64,000 bases of DNA from contig NZ_CP138921.1 in NCBI RefSeq assembly GCF_047124445.1, positions 2,604,001 to 2,668,000 of the forward strand, in the 5' to 3' direction. The position numbers were made by a program, and so were the translations under genes. This DNA comes from Shimia sp047124445 (GTDB taxonomy: Bacteria; Pseudomonadota; Alphaproteobacteria; Rhodobacterales; Rhodobacteraceae). Positions 33,095-43,450 of the stretch are shown piece after piece (the first letter of the stretch is position 1; each line of letters starts with the position of its first letter). The notes under the pieces were generated by a model. That model worked only from the letters and a program-made list of their open reading frames with translations, had not been told where the DNA came from and searched no databases.

Positions 33095-33262
33095 ATGCAA
33101 CGTTTTGCCATTGCCGCCCTCGCCACAACCGCCACAACGCCCGCCCTTGCGCACTCCGGCGCCCACCTACATCCGCACGCTGGCGACCCTCTATGGCTGC
33201 CCATCCTTGTTGGCACTGTGGTTGTTGGCGCACTGGCGCTTTTGGTGTGGAACCTGAAATGA
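33095..33262 (+). CDS. Small His-containing membrane peptide between ureA and ureB
   Basis: A 55-residue open frame. AAAGGAG lies six to seven bases before its ATG, and its TGA overlaps the ureB start (ATGA), so translation is very likely. It has an N-terminal signal-like stretch (residues 1-19, ending TPALA), a histidine-bearing segment HSGAHLHPHAGD at 20-31, and one hydrophobic helix (about 33-52) ending WNLK. It would sit in the inner membrane with the histidines outside. The location within the structural urease genes suggests a role in nickel or urea handling, but I recognise no characterised family. Confidence 0.75.
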   Translation: MQRFAIAALATTATTPALAHSGAHLHPHAGDPLWLPILVGTVVVGALALLVWNLK

Positions 33263-33564
33263 TCCCTGGCGAACTGATCCCCGCTGAGGGCGAGTTGATC
33301 CTGAACGCAAACGCAAAAGTCACCAGCTTGATGGTGGCCAACACCGGCGACCGTCCCATTCAGGTTGGCAGCCATTATCATTTCGCCGAAACCAACCCCG
33401 CGCTGGAGTTTGACCGCACCGCCGCCCACGGGTTGCGTCTGGACATCGCCGCCGGCACCGCCGTCCGATTTGAGCCGGGTCAACGCCGAGAGGTGCACCT
33501 GATCCCGATTTCCGGTGCCCGCCGCGTGTTTGGCTTCAATCAGAAAATTATGGGGGATCTGTGA
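33259..33564 (+). CDS. ureB: Urease beta subunit
   Basis: The 101-residue beta subunit. MIPGELIPAEGELILNAN at the start, VANTGDRPIQVGSHYHFAETNPALEFDR near residues 27-54, and the FEPGQRREVHLIPISGARRVFGF near 72-94 are the full set of family signatures. Its start overlaps the stop of the small membrane peptide gene. A 194-base gap with a long inverted repeat separates it from ureC. Confidence 0.97.
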   Translation: MIPGELIPAEGELILNANAKVTSLMVANTGDRPIQVGSHYHFAETNPALEFDRTAAHGLRLDIAAGTAVRFEPGQRREVHLIPISGARRVFGFNQKIMGDL

Positions 33565-33579
33565 TCCAGACCGACCATA

Positions 33580-33706
33580 GGATCGCGCCCGACCCCGAGG
33601 GCGGCTCACCACTGGGCCGCGCGATTTCACCCTACATCAACGCCCCAGCTTTTTGCCAAAGTCGCAAAATCGCGCCCGCCCTAGGGGGCGGGGTCGGGCG
33701 CGATCC
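33580..33706. repeat. Long inverted repeat between ureB and ureC
   Basis: An 18-bp perfect inverted repeat flanks this stretch: 33580-33597 (GGATCGCGCCCGACCCCG) is the reverse complement of 33689-33706. Inside it a second pair, GCGCGATTT (33619-33627) and AAATCGCGC (33667-33675), is also inverted. The transcript of the urease operon would fold into a large GC-rich stem here. It may be a palindromic mobile element remnant, or an mRNA-processing or stability element separating ureAB from ureC. Confidence 0.7.
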
Positions 33707-33758
33707 GAGCCGCTACGCGCCTCGGGTTTCCTGCTGACGTCGACGAAAGGCACCAATC

Positions 33759-35471
<1,713 letters not shown>

Positions 35472-35483
35472 CCGGAGCCCCCA

Positions 35484-36071
35484 ATGCGCGCAGCCCTTTT
35501 TGCTTTCACTTTTCTTGCGACACCTGTTTTTGCCCAATGCCCCACCGCATCGGACATGGACACAGGCGTGCGCCTCACCGATCTGGATGGCATCACTGAA
35601 ACCTACACCCGCGACGGTGCCCACTTCATCCGTGGCGCATGGGACGACGGCCAGGACTACGGCACGCGGTTCTTGCTGCTCAAAGGCCTTTATGTGGTGG
35701 AGCAATTTGACACCGAAGATGGCGACGTGGTCTCCGGCAGCCGCAGCACCCATGCCTACCCGCTCAAACCGGCCGACGCGCCAATCCCGGTTGCGGACGG
35801 ACGCTGGGACACCGAAGTGATCACGCTGGATTCCGAAGGCACCGTCACCACCCGTGAAAGCCATATCTTTGGCCCCAGCACCCAGGTCACCATTGGCGGT
35901 TGCTCTTATGAGATGATGCCGGTCATTGGCATCTACCACGACGATGATGGCTATGAGGAAACTCTGCACTACCTGCCGGAACTTGGCTTTGCCTATTTGG
36001 TGGAAACCCGCGCCAAGAACGAAAAAGCCGAGCGCTACACCTACATCCGCATTGAAGCCGTTGAAAACTAA
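35484..36071 (+). CDS. Secreted protein of unknown function in the urease operon
   Basis: A 195-residue protein with a Sec signal (residues 1-18, cleavage after VFA) and a mature part rich in beta-like strands and acidic residues. Three cysteines (CPTASD near the mature N-terminus and GGCSYE near 150) might pair. I recognise no domain. GGAGCCCCC precedes the ATG, 12 bases after the ureC stop, so it is co-transcribed with ureC. A periplasmic role linked to urea use is guesswork. Confidence 0.8.
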   Translation: MRAALFAFTFLATPVFAQCPTASDMDTGVRLTDLDGITETYTRDGAHFIRGAWDDGQDYGTRFLLLKGLYVVEQFDTEDGDVVSGSRSTHAYPLKPADAPIPVADGRWDTEVITLDSEGTVTTRESHIFGPSTQVTIGGCSYEMMPVIGIYHDDDGYEETLHYLPELGFAYLVETRAKNEKAERYTYIRIEAVEN

Positions 36072-36201
36072 ACAAACTCTGACTCGCCTTGCACCAGATG
36101 CAAGACAGCTATGACGAAAGACCGACTGCACATGGCAACAGTTTTGACCCATATTCAGAGCCAAGGGAGGACCATAGGTTTATACGAAACTGAGGTTCAA
36201 A

Positions 36202-36423
36202 ATGGCACTGACAGCTACACACACCGAACACCACTCGCTGGGTCACATCCTGGCAGCACCTTTCCGCGCCATCGGCAACGGTCTGATCGCGATCATGGAA
36301 AGCAACAGCCGCGTGCAATACGTCGATCGCCTGAACGCGATGTCCGACGAACAACTGGAAGCCAAAGGCATCAAGCGCGACGAAATCGTGCAGCACGTCT
36401 TCCGCGACTACATGCACCTGTAA
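36202..36423 (+). CDS. DUF1127-like small protein
   Basis: A 73-residue protein whose C-terminal half, VQYVDRLNAMSDEQLEAKGIKRDEIVQHVFRDYMHL, matches the DUF1127/YjiS-type pattern of an RL..MSDEQL..KGI.R..I helix pair common in Rhodobacteraceae. In other alphaproteobacteria small DUF1127 proteins affect RNA maturation, phosphate or stress phenotypes. GAGG lies six bases before the ATG. It stands in the urease operon with 130 bases before it, so it may have its own promoter, and ureE follows after 25 bases. Confidence 0.8.
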   Translation: MALTATHTEHHSLGHILAAPFRAIGNGLIAIMESNSRVQYVDRLNAMSDEQLEAKGIKRDEIVQHVFRDYMHL

Positions 36424-36448
36424 TCTGTGCATTTGGGGGGCGCCCATC

Positions 36449-36964
36449 ATGAGCGCCCTTCCCACGGCACATGATTATCACGCCCATGGCCACGCCCCGG
36501 AACAGGGGCGTGTGGCCCTCACCTACGAAGACCGCTTCCTGCGCCGCAAAACCTTGCAGCTTGAGGATGGCACCCGGATTCTCGTAGATCTGCCCAAAAC
36601 CACATCTTTGGATCACGGCGGCGTTTTGCGCCTGACCGATGGGGGCGAAATCACCGTGATTGCCGCACCGGAACCGCTTTTGCAGGTCACCGCTGCGCAT
36701 TTGCCGCGCATCGCCTGGCACATCGGCAACCGGCATACCCCTTGTCAGATCGAAGACACACGCCTGCTCATTCAGCGCGACCACGTGATCAAAGAAATGC
36801 TGGAACTTCTGGGGGCAACCGTCACCGAAGTGACCGAGCCTTTTACACCAGAAGGCGGGGCTTACGGCCATGGCCGCACCCACAGCCACGACCACAGCCA
36901 CCCGCACGCCCACGATCACACGATGGACCACGGCCATAGTCACAGCCACGACCATGACCACTGA
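36449..36964 (+). CDS. ureE: Urease accessory protein UreE (nickel chaperone)
   Basis: A 171-residue nickel metallochaperone that delivers nickel to the UreDFG-urease complex. It has an N-terminal UreE domain, a C-terminal metal-binding domain with the QIEDTRLLIQRDHVIKEMLELLGA helix near 99-122, and a histidine-rich tail from about 143 to the end with roughly 14 histidines (for example THSHDHSHPHAHDH). HIGNRHTPCQI near 91-101 includes the conserved metal-binding histidine. Its end overlaps the ureF start by 11 bases. Confidence 0.94.
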   Translation: MSALPTAHDYHAHGHAPEQGRVALTYEDRFLRRKTLQLEDGTRILVDLPKTTSLDHGGVLRLTDGGEITVIAAPEPLLQVTAAHLPRIAWHIGNRHTPCQIEDTRLLIQRDHVIKEMLELLGATVTEVTEPFTPEGGAYGHGRTHSHDHSHPHAHDHTMDHGHSHSHDHDH

Positions 36965-37598
36965 TCCCATCCTGACGCTAACCCAATGGCTTTCGCCCGC
37001 CTTCCCGGTGGGCGCGTTCACCTACAGCCATGGTCTCGAAGCGCTCGTGGAGGCAGGCACAGTGCATGACGCCGCCAGCTTTTCAAAGTGGCTGACGGAC
37101 ACGCTCCACCACAGCGCAGGCCAAAACGATGTGATACTACTGGCGCATGCCTACAACGCAGCCACCGTCGAAACACTGACCGAGATCGACGCCTTCGCCC
37201 GCGCCCTTGCCCCCTCTGCCGAACGTCTGTTGGAAACCGACCAACAAGGCGCCGCTTTTGCGCGCACCGCTGCAGCAATCCACGATCTGGATCTCAGCAC
37301 TTTGACCTATCCGGTGGCCGTTGGCCGCGCCGCGCATCTGAAAAACCTGCCCTTGCGCGACACCGCGCGCCTGTTTCTGCATGCTTTTGCCGCCAATCTG
37401 ACCTCCGCCGCCACCCGCCTCGTGCCCTTGGGCCAAACCGAAGCACAGGCCACCCTCACCGCCGTGACACCGCTCTGCCAAGACGTGGCGGACCAAGCGG
37501 TCACATTGTCACTGGATGACATTGCCGCGTCGACATTTGCCTCCGACATCGCTTCCATGCGCCATGAAACGCAATATTCGAGGCTCTTTCGCTCATGA
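36954..37598 (+). CDS. ureF: Urease accessory protein UreF
   Basis: A 214-residue all-helical protein that acts with UreD and UreG in GTP-dependent nickel insertion. LTQWLSPAFPVGAFTYSHGLEALVEAGTV near residues 8-36 is the family signature. The ATG at 36954, inside the His-rich tail of ureE, is preferred to the longer frame from 36870 because the extra residues are a shadow of the His codons. Its stop overlaps the start of the next gene by four bases. Confidence 0.93.
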   Translation: MTTDPILTLTQWLSPAFPVGAFTYSHGLEALVEAGTVHDAASFSKWLTDTLHHSAGQNDVILLAHAYNAATVETLTEIDAFARALAPSAERLLETDQQGAAFARTAAAIHDLDLSTLTYPVAVGRAAHLKNLPLRDTARLFLHAFAANLTSAATRLVPLGQTEAQATLTAVTPLCQDVADQAVTLSLDDIAASTFASDIASMRHETQYSRLFRS

Positions 37599-38005
37599 CC
37601 TGGCTCGCCGTCTTTATATCCGCTTTGCTGTTTTTCCCCGCCGCCTTGCACCTGCTCTGGGCCATCGGGGCTTGGGTGCCGATCCGCGATGAGGCGGCAT
37701 TGGCCCGCGCCACCGTTGGCGCGCCCGGCATCACCCAAATGCCCGGCGCCATTCCCTGCGCGCTGGTTTTCGTGGCCCTGAGCTTTGCCGCCGCGCTACC
37801 CCATCTGACAACCTTCCCGCTGCGCACCCTTCTCTTGTTGGCCATCGCCGCCGTCTTCTTGCTACGTGGCATCGCCGCCTATCTCCCCGCCTGGCGCAAA
37901 CTGGTTCCCGAGGAACCCTTCGCAACGCTGGACCAACGCTACTACGGCCCGCTTTGCCTTCTATTGGGCGCAAGCTTCCTCCTCTTTACTCTTTCAGGAG
38001 CCTGA
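37595..38005 (+). CDS. DUF3995-like integral membrane protein between ureF and ureG
   Basis: A 136-residue protein with about four hydrophobic segments (residues 4-26, 48-67, 74-94, 115-133). Its layout and the LHLLWAIGAWVPIRDE start resemble DUF3995 membrane proteins. It overlaps ureF by four bases and ureG follows one base after its stop, so it is inserted between two accessory genes that are normally adjacent. A permease for nickel or urea is conceivable but four helices are too few for known urea channels. The function is unknown. Confidence 0.8.
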   Translation: MTWLAVFISALLFFPAALHLLWAIGAWVPIRDEAALARATVGAPGITQMPGAIPCALVFVALSFAAALPHLTTFPLRTLLLLAIAAVFLLRGIAAYLPAWRKLVPEEPFATLDQRYYGPLCLLLGASFLLFTLSGA

Positions 38006-38006
38006 C

Positions 38007-38636
<630 letters not shown>

Positions 38637-38696
38637 TTGACCGCACTGGTGGGAAATTTTCCCCCAAACCGCGCCTTTATCCGCTTCACAGTCCCA

Positions 38697-38722
38697 AAAT
38701 ATCCCCGCCGGAGGCGTCTGCC
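38697..38722 (+). repeat. CCCCGCCGGAGGC intergenic motif, copy 2
   Basis: AAAATATCCCCGCCGGAGGC begins here in the gap between ureG and bioM. The 15-base core is identical to that near 23868. Confidence 0.5.
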
Positions 38723-38782
38723 GCTTCAACCTGCGCAGCCGAGCAGCTAAGAGCGCGCCACGAACAACCGGCGGACTCCTCA

Positions 38783-39457
38783 ATGATCAAGCTTCAAAAC
38801 GTCAGCGTTTCTTTTGGCACGCGCACCGTTTTAGACTCCCTTACCCTTGATCTCGCCGAGCGCCGCATCGCCGTCATCGGAGCCAACGGCTCCGGCAAGT
38901 CCACCTTCGCCCGCCTGCTCAACGGCCTCGCGGTGCCTACATCCGGCGATGTGTTGGTTGATGGCCTTAACACTCGGAAAAAGGGCCGCGATGTGCGTCG
39001 CAAAGTTGGCTTTGTCTTCCAGAACCCCGACAATCAGATTGTCATGCCTGTGGTCGAAGAGGACCTCGCCTTTGGCATGAAGAACCTCGGGTTCACAAAA
39101 ACCGACATCGCCACCAAAACCGATGAAATCCTCGCGCGTTACAATATGAGCGACTTGCGCGAGCATCCCGCGCATCTGCTGTCCGGTGGACAGAAACAAC
39201 TACTTGCCATCTCCGGCGTGCTCGTGATGACCCCCGACATTCTGGTGATGGACGAACCCACCACGTTGCTGGATCTGCGCAACAAACGCCGCATCGCCCG
39301 CGCCGTGGCCGCGTTGGATCAGATGGTCATCACCGTGACCCATGACCTCGACCTGATCGCCGATTATGACCGCGTGATCGTGATCGACGAAGGCCAGATC
39401 TTTGCCGACGGCGCGCCACATGTGGTTATCCCCGCCTATGAAAGGCTCATGGCCTGA
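38783..39457 (+). CDS. bioM: Biotin ECF transporter ATP-binding protein BioM
   Basis: A 224-residue ABC ATPase. Walker A GANGSGKST near residues 33-41, Q-loop FQNPDNQIV near 79-87 (the double-Q pattern of CbiO/EcfA), signature LLSGGQKQLL near 133-142, Walker B ILVMDEPTTLLD near 153-164, and H-loop ITVTHDLDL near 184. It powers uptake with the T component overlapping its stop codon and the S component BioY further on. The identification as BioM rather than CbiO rests on the linked bioY. Confidence 0.92.
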   Translation: MIKLQNVSVSFGTRTVLDSLTLDLAERRIAVIGANGSGKSTFARLLNGLAVPTSGDVLVDGLNTRKKGRDVRRKVGFVFQNPDNQIVMPVVEEDLAFGMKNLGFTKTDIATKTDEILARYNMSDLREHPAHLLSGGQKQLLAISGVLVMTPDILVMDEPTTLLDLRNKRRIARAVAALDQMVITVTHDLDLIADYDRVIVIDEGQIFADGAPHVVIPAYERLMA

Positions 39458-40053
39458 TGCTGGACCTCTATTCTCCCGGCACCTCGCTCCTGCACCGCCT
39501 GCCACCGGCGGCCAAAATGCTGGCCATGCTGATCGGCGCCACGCTGCTCTTTCTTAATGAAAGCCTGCCAATCACCTTCGCCGCCACCCTTGGTATCCTC
39601 GCCCTCTACCCCATCGCGCAACTCACCCTAAAACAGGCCTTTGCGCAGATCCGTCCCCTGCTGATCATCTTTGTGCTGTTCTTTGCGGTGCAGTGGTATT
39701 TCTCCGGCATTGAGCTCGCCACCTATGTGGTCCTACGTCTCGCCGCGCTGATCCTGCTGGCAAGCCTTGTGACCCTGACCACAAAATCCAGCGACATGAT
39801 CGACACCATGACGCGCGGATTGCGTTACCTCCAACCTATTGGTGTGAACCCGGCAAAGGTCAGCCTCGCCATTTCCCTGGCGCTGCGGTTCATCCCGGTC
39901 CTGGCACAAATCACCCGCGAGGTACGCGAAGCGCAAAAGACCCGCGGCCTCGAACGCTCCGTGATTGCCGTCGCCATGCCCATGGCCATCCGCGCAATCA
40001 AGATGGCGGACGAAATTTCCGACGCCATTGATTCCAGAGGATATCGTTCCTAA
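39457..40053 (+). CDS. bioN: Biotin ECF transporter transmembrane (T) component BioN
   Basis: A 198-residue inner-membrane protein of the EcfT/CbiQ family with about five hydrophobic segments. The cytosolic coupling helices with the typical arginine-containing motifs are seen as VREAQKTRGLE near residues 155-165 and DEISDAIDSRGY near 183-194. It links BioM to BioY. Its start overlaps the bioM stop (TGATG). Confidence 0.92.
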   Translation: MLDLYSPGTSLLHRLPPAAKMLAMLIGATLLFLNESLPITFAATLGILALYPIAQLTLKQAFAQIRPLLIIFVLFFAVQWYFSGIELATYVVLRLAALILLASLVTLTTKSSDMIDTMTRGLRYLQPIGVNPAKVSLAISLALRFIPVLAQITREVREAQKTRGLERSVIAVAMPMAIRAIKMADEISDAIDSRGYRS

Positions 40054-40154
40054 GATCAGGCAAAAGACGCGGCCAGACCTTGCTGCTGGTGGAACGGATT
40101 TCTACGCAGCGCAGCAATTCGACACTTCAAGTCCATCTTCACGGAACGCAGACC

Positions 40155-40691
40155 ATGACCACCAAAGACACCGTCTATATCGCGCTCTTCGCCGCCCTCA
40201 CCGCCGCGCTTGGCCTGATGCCCCCGTTGCATTTTGCAGGCGCCGCCCTGCCCCCGATCTCGGCTCAATCTCTGGGCGTTATGCTCGCCGGTGCTGTTCT
40301 GGGCGCCAAACGCGGCGGCCTCGCGCTCCTGCTGTTCATTGCACTTGTCGCGGTTGGCCTGCCGCTCTTGTCCGGCGGCCGCGGCGGTTTTGGGGTTCTG
40401 ATGGGCACCTCTGGCGGCTTCCTGCTGTCCTGGCCGATCTGCGCCGCCGTCATTGGCTACCTCGCAGAACGTGACCGCGAAGGCGGCGCGCTGAAACTCG
40501 GCGCCTATATCGCCCTTGGCGGCATTGTCCTGATGTACGCGGCTGGCATCCCCTGGATGGCCTTCATCGGCAAGCTCGGCATGGCGAAATCTCTGTCGAT
40601 CATGGTGGCCTATATTCCAGGCGACCTGATTAAGGTTGTGGTTGCGGCCATTCTCGCGGAAAACCTGCGCAAAGCTTACCCCAACCTCTGA
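40155..40691 (+). CDS. bioY: Biotin transporter substrate-binding (S) component BioY
   Basis: A 178-residue integral membrane protein with about six hydrophobic segments. LPPISAQSLGVMLAGAVLGAKRGGLALLLFIALVAVGLPLLSGGRGG is the BioY family signature, near residues 33-79, and GGFLLSWPICAAVIGYLAER follows. ATG at 40155 is chosen over the longer frame from 40080, which has no RBS and no membrane-like sequence. It gives the ECF module biotin specificity. The acyl-CoA ligase gene follows after eight bases. Confidence 0.94.
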   Translation: MTTKDTVYIALFAALTAALGLMPPLHFAGAALPPISAQSLGVMLAGAVLGAKRGGLALLLFIALVAVGLPLLSGGRGGFGVLMGTSGGFLLSWPICAAVIGYLAERDREGGALKLGAYIALGGIVLMYAAGIPWMAFIGKLGMAKSLSIMVAYIPGDLIKVVVAAILAENLRKAYPNL

Positions 40692-40699
40692 GGACGCGT

Positions 40700-42205
40700 T
40701 TGCCGTTACGCCACGCATTAGATCATCACGCCCGCCAGCGCCCCGACGCGCTGGCGGTTGCCATTTGTGACACACGCCTCACCTATGGCGCGCTGTTTGA
40801 GCGCCTCAAAAAACTGCATGCCGCGCTCTCCAAGCTGCCCCTGCAACCCCGCCCGGACCTGCCTCTGCCAGACGGCGCCCGCAATTTCGCCCTCTCCATC
40901 GGCAATCACGCGCAAGCGCCCACACTGCTCGCAGCGGCACTTGCCACGCCGCACGCCGTGACCCTGCTGGACCCGCATTGGCCCGACGCGCTGCACCAAC
41001 GTGTGCTGGCCAAACTGCCCCCAGACGCGCTGTTCTGCCTTTCAAGCCAAACCGGCCTGATCGACGCCGCAAAACATCTCGGCATCCCGGCCATCTGTGT
41101 AGACACCGACGCCTCCGAAACCTTCCTCACCGCGCCTGAAGACATCCCCTTCACCGATCCCCGCGCGATCTTCATGGTGGGCTTCACCTCCGGCACCACA
41201 TCCGAGCCCAAAGCTTTCGCCCGCGCCCGCCACAGCTGGCGCGCCTCGCTGGATGCCAGCCGTCTTGCCTTTGCCCTGACCGAGCAGAGCCACACCTTTG
41301 TGCCCGGTCCCCTGTCTCACGGCATCACCCTTTATGCGCTCGCGGAAACCCTCGAACTTGGCACCGCCTTTCACGCCCTGCCAAAATTCGACCTCGCCGA
41401 GGCCCACCGCGCCATGGCCCACACCCGCCGCATCGTCGCCGTGCCCAGCCTGCTTGGCGCGCTCTGTCGCGACAAACCGTTGGATCAGATTGTCGAGATC
41501 ACCACCGCTGGGGCCAAACTCGATCCCGCGCTGCTTGAAAAAGCCCGCAGCTTCTTCCCCCGGGCCCGCATCCACGAATACTACGGCGCCAGTGAGCTCG
41601 GCTTTGTCAGCCTCAACACCCACGGCCGCGAAAGCTCCTCTGCTCCGGCCTACTCGGTGGGCCGTCCTTTCCCGCACGTGGAACTTTCCCTGCGCCAAAA
41701 CGGTCAGGAAGTCCCCCAAGGCGAACCCGGCACCATCTTTGTCCGTGGAGACCTGGCAATTGACGGCTACCTCTGGGGCGGCCGCAACTCCGGTTTCCGC
41801 CGCGAAGGCCCCTGGGCCACGGTCGGCGACGTTGGCAAGCTGAACTACGACGGCAGCCTCAGCCTCTTGGGCCGCGAAGGCGGCATGGTCATCACCGCCG
41901 GGCACAACGTCTACCCACAAGAAATCGAAACCGCGCTGGCCGAAATCCCCGGCATCTCTGGCGCCGCCGTCTTGGGCCTCGCCCACCAATCGCGCGGACA
42001 GGAGCTGGTTGCCATCCTCAACGGCGACACGCCGCTCGCCGAAATCAAATCCCAGCTCGCCATCCGCCTGCCCCGCTACAAGCTGCCCCGCCATTTCTAC
42101 CGCCTCACCGACTGGCCTCTGACCACCTCCGGCAAACCCGACCGCGGCCGCCTCATGTCGTGGCTGCACAAAAAGGACCCGCGCCTTGTTCCCACCACTG
42201 GCTGA
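40700..42205 (+). CDS. AMP-forming acyl-CoA synthetase family protein
   Basis: A 501-residue member of the ANL (AMP-binding) superfamily. The P-loop MVGFTSGTTSEPKAFARA lies near residues 157-174 with the usual final lysine, the A5 motif HEYYGASELGFVS near 291-303, A7 VGDVGKLNYDGSLSLLGR near 373-390, and the A10 lysine in TTSGKPDRGRL near 475-485. It activates a carboxylic acid as acyl-AMP and then as the CoA thioester. It starts with TTG at 40700 after TGAGGA. It is co-transcribed with bioMNY and overlaps the thiolase gene by 20 bases, so an acid related to biotin precursors is a reasonable guess. Confidence 0.9.
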   Translation: MPLRHALDHHARQRPDALAVAICDTRLTYGALFERLKKLHAALSKLPLQPRPDLPLPDGARNFALSIGNHAQAPTLLAAALATPHAVTLLDPHWPDALHQRVLAKLPPDALFCLSSQTGLIDAAKHLGIPAICVDTDASETFLTAPEDIPFTDPRAIFMVGFTSGTTSEPKAFARARHSWRASLDASRLAFALTEQSHTFVPGPLSHGITLYALAETLELGTAFHALPKFDLAEAHRAMAHTRRIVAVPSLLGALCRDKPLDQIVEITTAGAKLDPALLEKARSFFPRARIHEYYGASELGFVSLNTHGRESSSAPAYSVGRPFPHVELSLRQNGQEVPQGEPGTIFVRGDLAIDGYLWGGRNSGFRREGPWATVGDVGKLNYDGSLSLLGREGGMVITAGHNVYPQEIETALAEIPGISGAAVLGLAHQSRGQELVAILNGDTPLAEIKSQLAIRLPRYKLPRHFYRLTDWPLTTSGKPDRGRLMSWLHKKDPRLVPTTG

Positions 42206-43370
42206 TCTGTTGCCCGCGGATCGCCAACCGGTGATCATCGCCGCCCGCCGCAGCGCCATTGGCCGCGCTGGTGGCATGTTTGCCAGCCTCGATTTGGAAG
42301 ACCTCGCCGCGCCAGTGATGCGAGCCACACTTACCGACGCCAATGTCACAGCGGACCAGCTCGACGACGTCATCCTCGGCAACGCCGCAGGGCCCGGCGG
42401 CAACATCGCCCGCCTCTCCGTCCTGCACGCGGGCTTCCCTACATCCATCCCCGGCGTGACCGTAGATCGCCAATGCGGCTCCGGCCTTGAGGCCGTCATG
42501 CAAGCCTGCCACCTGATCATGGCGGGGGCTGGCACCACCTACCTCGCAGGTGGGGTCGAAAGCCAATCCCGCGCGCCCCTACGCACCCTACCCGCCAGCG
42601 GCACTCTGCCGGAACACAGCTACACACGCGCCCGCTTCGCCCCCGAGGGCATCGGAGACCCAGAGATGGGCGCCGCCGCTGACACGGTTGCCCAACAGTT
42701 CAACATTTCCCGCCAGCGCCAAGACGCCTTCGCCCTGCGCTCGCAACAGCGCGCTGCCCAAGCCCGCGACGCAGGCGCATTCGACGCCGAAATCGTGCCG
42801 ATCTCAGGCCACGCCGCCGACGAATGCATCCGCGACACAATGACAACCGAGCGCCTCGCCCGCCTGCGTCCGGCCTTTAGCACAGATGGCACCGTCACCG
42901 TCGGCAACGCCTGCCCGTTGAACGACGGCGCAGCCACCGTGCTTGTCACCACCGCAGCCAACGCCCGCGCGTTGGGTCACACCAAAGCCCTCGCCTACCT
43001 CGGCGGCGCAGCGGCGGGTGTCGATCCCAACATCCTCGGCATCGGCCCCGTCGCCAGCACGCAAAAGCTCCTGCGCCAAAACCCAAATCTATCGTTGGCC
43101 AATCTCAGCCACCTCGAGTTTAACGAAGCTTTTGCATCCCAGGTCCTCGCCAGCCTCGACACGCTCAACCTCGACGCCACCCTCCCGAACCAACACGGCG
43201 GCGCCATCGCCCTCGGCCACCCCTTCGGTGCGTCTGGCACCATCCTCATCACCCGCCTCTTCAGCCAGTTGATCCGCCAGGAAGCCCCGACAAACGCTCT
43301 CGCCATGGCCATGATCGGCATCGGCGGCGGCCAGGGCCTCACCGCAGCCTTCGCCCCCTTCACGCTCTAA
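42186..43370 (+). CDS. Thiolase (acetyl-CoA acyltransferase)
   Basis: A 394-residue thiolase. The nucleophilic cysteine is in VDRQCGSGLEAV near residues 93-104, the histidine in FNEAFASQ near 313-320 region's GGAIALGHPFGASG near 338-351, and GIGGGQG near the C-terminus precedes the position where degradative and biosynthetic thiolases normally have a second cysteine: the usual xCIGGGQG is here GIGGGQG, preceded by AMAMI, so the second catalytic cysteine appears replaced. It starts with TTG after AAGGA and overlaps the acyl-CoA ligase. It would cleave or form 3-ketoacyl-CoA if active. Confidence 0.88.
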   Translation: MFPPLADLLPADRQPVIIAARRSAIGRAGGMFASLDLEDLAAPVMRATLTDANVTADQLDDVILGNAAGPGGNIARLSVLHAGFPTSIPGVTVDRQCGSGLEAVMQACHLIMAGAGTTYLAGGVESQSRAPLRTLPASGTLPEHSYTRARFAPEGIGDPEMGAAADTVAQQFNISRQRQDAFALRSQQRAAQARDAGAFDAEIVPISGHAADECIRDTMTTERLARLRPAFSTDGTVTVGNACPLNDGAATVLVTTAANARALGHTKALAYLGGAAAGVDPNILGIGPVASTQKLLRQNPNLSLANLSHLEFNEAFASQVLASLDTLNLDATLPNQHGGAIALGHPFGASGTILITRLFSQLIRQEAPTNALAMAMIGIGGGQGLTAAFAPFTL

Positions 43371-43382
43371 TCTTTCTTATTC

Positions 43383-43432
43383 CCCAAATATCTCGGGGAG
43401 GAGGCGCAGCGCGCCGGAGGGGCTGGCCCCTC
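43383..43432 (+). repeat. Degenerate GGAGGC-type motif and hairpin after the thiolase gene
   Basis: CCCCAAATATCTCGGGGAGGAGGC resembles the motif near 38697. It is followed by GAGGGGC/GCCCCTC (43417-43423 with 43426-43432), a tight hairpin that may end the bioMNY-ligase-thiolase transcript. Confidence 0.4.
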
Positions 43433-43450
43433 TTACCAGCATCGCCACAA

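Noticed and set aside
36111..36452. 113-codon + strand frame across the DUF1127-like gene
   Set aside because: It overlaps the better supported 73-residue gene in another frame, lacks similarity and has an Arg/His-rich shadow composition.
38651..38670. GGGAAATTTTCCC palindromic sequence after ureG as a terminator or BioR site
   Set aside because: The stem has almost no loop and no T-run, and it does not resemble the TTATMKATAA BioR box, so neither call is supported.
41042..42538. 498-codon - strand frame opposite the acyl-CoA ligase gene
   Set aside because: Antisense shadow of a gene with all ANL motifs; Gly/Val/Ala-rich and no domain.
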